This document shows, one piece after another, positions 7,316 to 9,841 of a stretch of DNA of 9,841 bases. Under the pieces are notes generated by a model. That model was not told the DNA's origin and made no database searches. It worked only from the letters and a program-made list of their open reading frames with translations. The first letter of the stretch is position 1; each line of letters starts with the position of its first letter. A program made the translations under genes and the position numbers. This DNA is from Oscillibacter sp. (lineage in GTDB: Bacteria > Bacillota > Clostridia > Oscillospirales > Oscillospiraceae): NCBI GenBank assembly GCA_020025415.1, contig JAHHSB010000038.1, positions 1-9,841 on the forward strand, read 5' to 3'.

Positions 7316-8188
7316 GTGAAAGAGACCATTCATGTCCCTGTCACCCGGCCGGATGTGGGATTCTATACTGACGTGGCCTACGCCCACCGGATGAATGCCT
7401 GGAATTATCATCTCCTTCCCCTGCATCTGCATATCATGAAGCCGGCGGCCCCCGCCTTCGCTCCGGAAGATCCTTGTCCGGTGGTGCTGTGGCTGGTGGG
7501 CGGCGGGTTCCAGGGCTGCGCCTCCATGCGTCACATCCCCAATCTGCTGCCCTATGCCGAGGCCGGTTACGCCGTGGTCAGCGCGGAATACCGGGTCTCC
7601 GGTTTTGCCCCCTACCCCGCCGCCGTGCAGGATGTGAAGACCGCCATCCGCTTTTTGCGGGTCTACCAGCGGGATCTGGGCCTGGACGCGTCCAGAATGG
7701 TGGTGATGGGTGAGTCCGCCGGGGCTGATCTGGCGGCCCTGGCCGGTTTGACCGGCGATAGGGAGGATTTTGGCACCACGGACTTTCCCGGCGTCAGCGA
7801 CAAAGTCAGCGGCGTGGTGGATCTTTACGGCCCAGCAGACCTGCTCTCCATGCCCGGCGCCGCGCCGGAAGCCGGAAAGAACCCCTATGAAAACGCAGGC
7901 ATCGGCCTGTTCCTGGGCGACTATCCCAGTCAATGCCCGGACCGGGCCCGGCAAGCCAGCCCCATTACCTATGTGCACCGGGATGCACCGCCCTTTTTGA
8001 TCTTCCACGGCACTGCCGACCCGGTTGTCCCGGCAGAGCAAAATCTGCAGCTGTATGACGCGCTGCAGGCCGCCGGCGCGCAGGCAGATCTGTATTTGGT
8101 GGAGGGCGCCGGCCACGCCTCCCCCGAGTTTTTCCAGCCGGAGATTCAGCAGCGGATCCTTGCTTTTTTGAAGGGTCTGCTGGGCTGA
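7316..8188 (+). CDS. Alpha/beta hydrolase, esterase/lipase-like (HSL or BD-FAE type)
   Basis: This encodes a 290-residue cytoplasmic serine hydrolase; no signal peptide is visible. The catalytic triad can be read: nucleophile S134 in GESAG (132-136), D235 in HGTADPVVP (231-239), and H267 in GAGHAS. The oxyanion region is LVGGGFQ (60-66), where the first histidine of the usual HGGG is a valine; EYR (91-93) followed by YPAAVQDVKTAIRFLR (100-115) matches esterases of the hormone-sensitive lipase/feruloyl esterase-like group. The likely reaction is hydrolysis of an ester, possibly acyl or acetyl groups on a sugar or small molecule; the substrate is unknown. Translation seems to start at GTG 7316, with GAGGA (7304-7308) seven bases upstream. 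The ATGs at 7302 and 7309 are out of frame, and the next in-frame ATG (residue 26) would cut into the first strand region. It follows the lipid kinase by 47 bases. Confidence 0.9.
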   Translation: MKETIHVPVTRPDVGFYTDVAYAHRMNAWNYHLLPLHLHIMKPAAPAFAPEDPCPVVLWLVGGGFQGCASMRHIPNLLPYAEAGYAVVSAEYRVSGFAPYPAAVQDVKTAIRFLRVYQRDLGLDASRMVVMGESAGADLAALAGLTGDREDFGTTDFPGVSDKVSGVVDLYGPADLLSMPGAAPEAGKNPYENAGIGLFLGDYPSQCPDRARQASPITYVHRDAPPFLIFHGTADPVVPAEQNLQLYDALQAAGAQADLYLVEGAGHASPEFFQPEIQQRILAFLKGLLG

Positions 8189-8274
8189 GGCCATCTCTGT
8201 TCCCGCCGGAAAAACGCCCGCTGCCTCCTTTTGGAACATTTACAAAATCTTCATAACTTTTGTGAAAATTCCCC

Positions 8275-8303
8275 TTTACAAATCCATAGGACTGTACTAT
8301 GAT
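8275..8303 (+). promoter_or_regulatory. Promoter of the groES-groEL operon
   Basis: TTTACA (8275-8280) and TATGAT (8298-8303) are 17 bases apart, a good sigma-A-type promoter. Transcription would start near 8310, at the left edge of the CIRCE operator, so the HrcA repressor would cover the start region. The stretch upstream (8240-8270) is AT-rich against a GC-rich background and may help polymerase binding. Confidence 0.75.
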
Positions 8304-8344
8304 AGCAACGTTAGCACTCGAAGGCTATGAGTGCTAACGTTGCT
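8304..8344 (+). promoter_or_regulatory. CIRCE operator (HrcA binding site) with extended arms
   Basis: The core TTAGCACTC (8311-8319), nine bases, GAGTGCTAA (8329-8337) matches the CIRCE consensus exactly. HrcA binds this element and represses groESL and often dnaK operons; heat or misfolded protein relieves it through GroEL-dependent HrcA activity. Here the perfect repeat continues outward as AGCAACG (8304-8310) and CGTTGCT (8338-8344), giving 16-base arms. The element lies within the predicted 5' end of the transcript, so it can also fold as an mRNA hairpin. The hrcA gene is not in this window. Confidence 0.97.
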
Positions 8345-8384
8345 GATGTTTTAAATTTTATTTTCTATAAGGAGGCACTTTCCC

Positions 8385-8669
8385 ATGAAACTTACACCGC
8401 TTGCAGATCGTGTCATTTTGAAGATGATCGAGACGGAAGAGACCACCAAGGGCGGCATCATCCTCACCGGTTCCGCCAAAGAGAAGCCCTCTGTGGCCGA
8501 AGTCATCTCCGTGGGCCCCGGCGGCATGGTGGACGGCAAGGACGTGGTCATGACCGTGAAGCCCGGCGACAAGGTGGTCACCAGCCAGTATGCCGGCAGC
8601 AAGATCTCCCTGGAAGATGAGGAGTATCTGATTGTCCGTCAGAGCGATATCCTGGCCATCGTCGAGTAA
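8385..8669 (+). CDS. groES: Co-chaperonin GroES (Hsp10)
   Basis: This encodes the 94-residue lid of the GroEL chaperonin, which forms a heptameric cap and releases substrate into the folding chamber. The N-terminal LTPLADRVILK, the mobile loop that contacts GroEL (about 16-33, with GGIILTGSA), the roof loop around GPGGMVDG (44-51), VKPGDKVV, and the C-terminal EEYLIVRQSDILAIVE are all standard. The length equals the usual 94-97. AAGGAGG (8369-8375) lies nine bases before the ATG. It is the first gene of the CIRCE-controlled operon; its stop is 189 bases before groEL, a wide gap for this pair. Confidence 0.98.
   Translation: MKLTPLADRVILKMIETEETTKGGIILTGSAKEKPSVAEVISVGPGGMVDGKDVVMTVKPGDKVVTSQYAGSKISLEDEEYLIVRQSDILAIVE

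Positions 8670-9841
<1,172 letters not shown>

Overview
The window is about 60% G+C by eye and looks like the chromosome of a high-GC member of the Clostridia (Bacillota), probably near the Oscillospiraceae. This placement is inference. It rests on an RNase J gene, strong AGGAGG-type ribosome binding sites, a textbook CIRCE operator ahead of groES-groEL, and the character of the proteins. I see no tRNA, rRNA, CRISPR array, insertion sequence, phage gene or attachment site.

Layout from left to right: (1) a probable terminator of an upstream gene (41-65) and the leader of rnj; (2) rnj, encoding RNase J (200-1858, +), closed by a strong hairpin that can work in both directions; (3) a minus-strand pair, an nfeD-family gene followed by an SPFH/Band 7 (stomatin/QmcA-like) gene with a 4-base ATGA overlap (3430 down to 2076), converging on rnj; (4) a 273-base divergent region with a promoter for each direction; (5) four plus-strand genes: a MATE efflux transporter (3704-5080), a THUMP-domain RNA methyltransferase of the RlmL/YpsC type (5159-6268) with its own near-consensus promoter, a diacylglycerol/lipid kinase-like protein (6342-7268), and an alpha/beta hydrolase (7316-8188); (6) the groES-groEL heat-shock operon (8385 to beyond the right edge) under a sigma-A-like promoter with a perfect CIRCE operator.

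Functionally the window is mostly housekeeping: RNA decay and processing, rRNA modification, membrane organisation, efflux, lipid phosphorylation and protein folding. The methyltransferase, kinase and hydrolase genes lie 73 and 47 bases apart with no terminator visible between them, so they may share a transcript, but they are not an obvious pathway.

I found no convincing new multi-gene system. The part least explained by known genes is the 189-base spacer between groES and groEL. It is G+C-rich and holds a series of predicted hairpins, and may be an RNA element controlling groEL processing, stability or translation. The CIRCE operator is also unusual: its perfect inverted repeat extends to 16 bases per arm.
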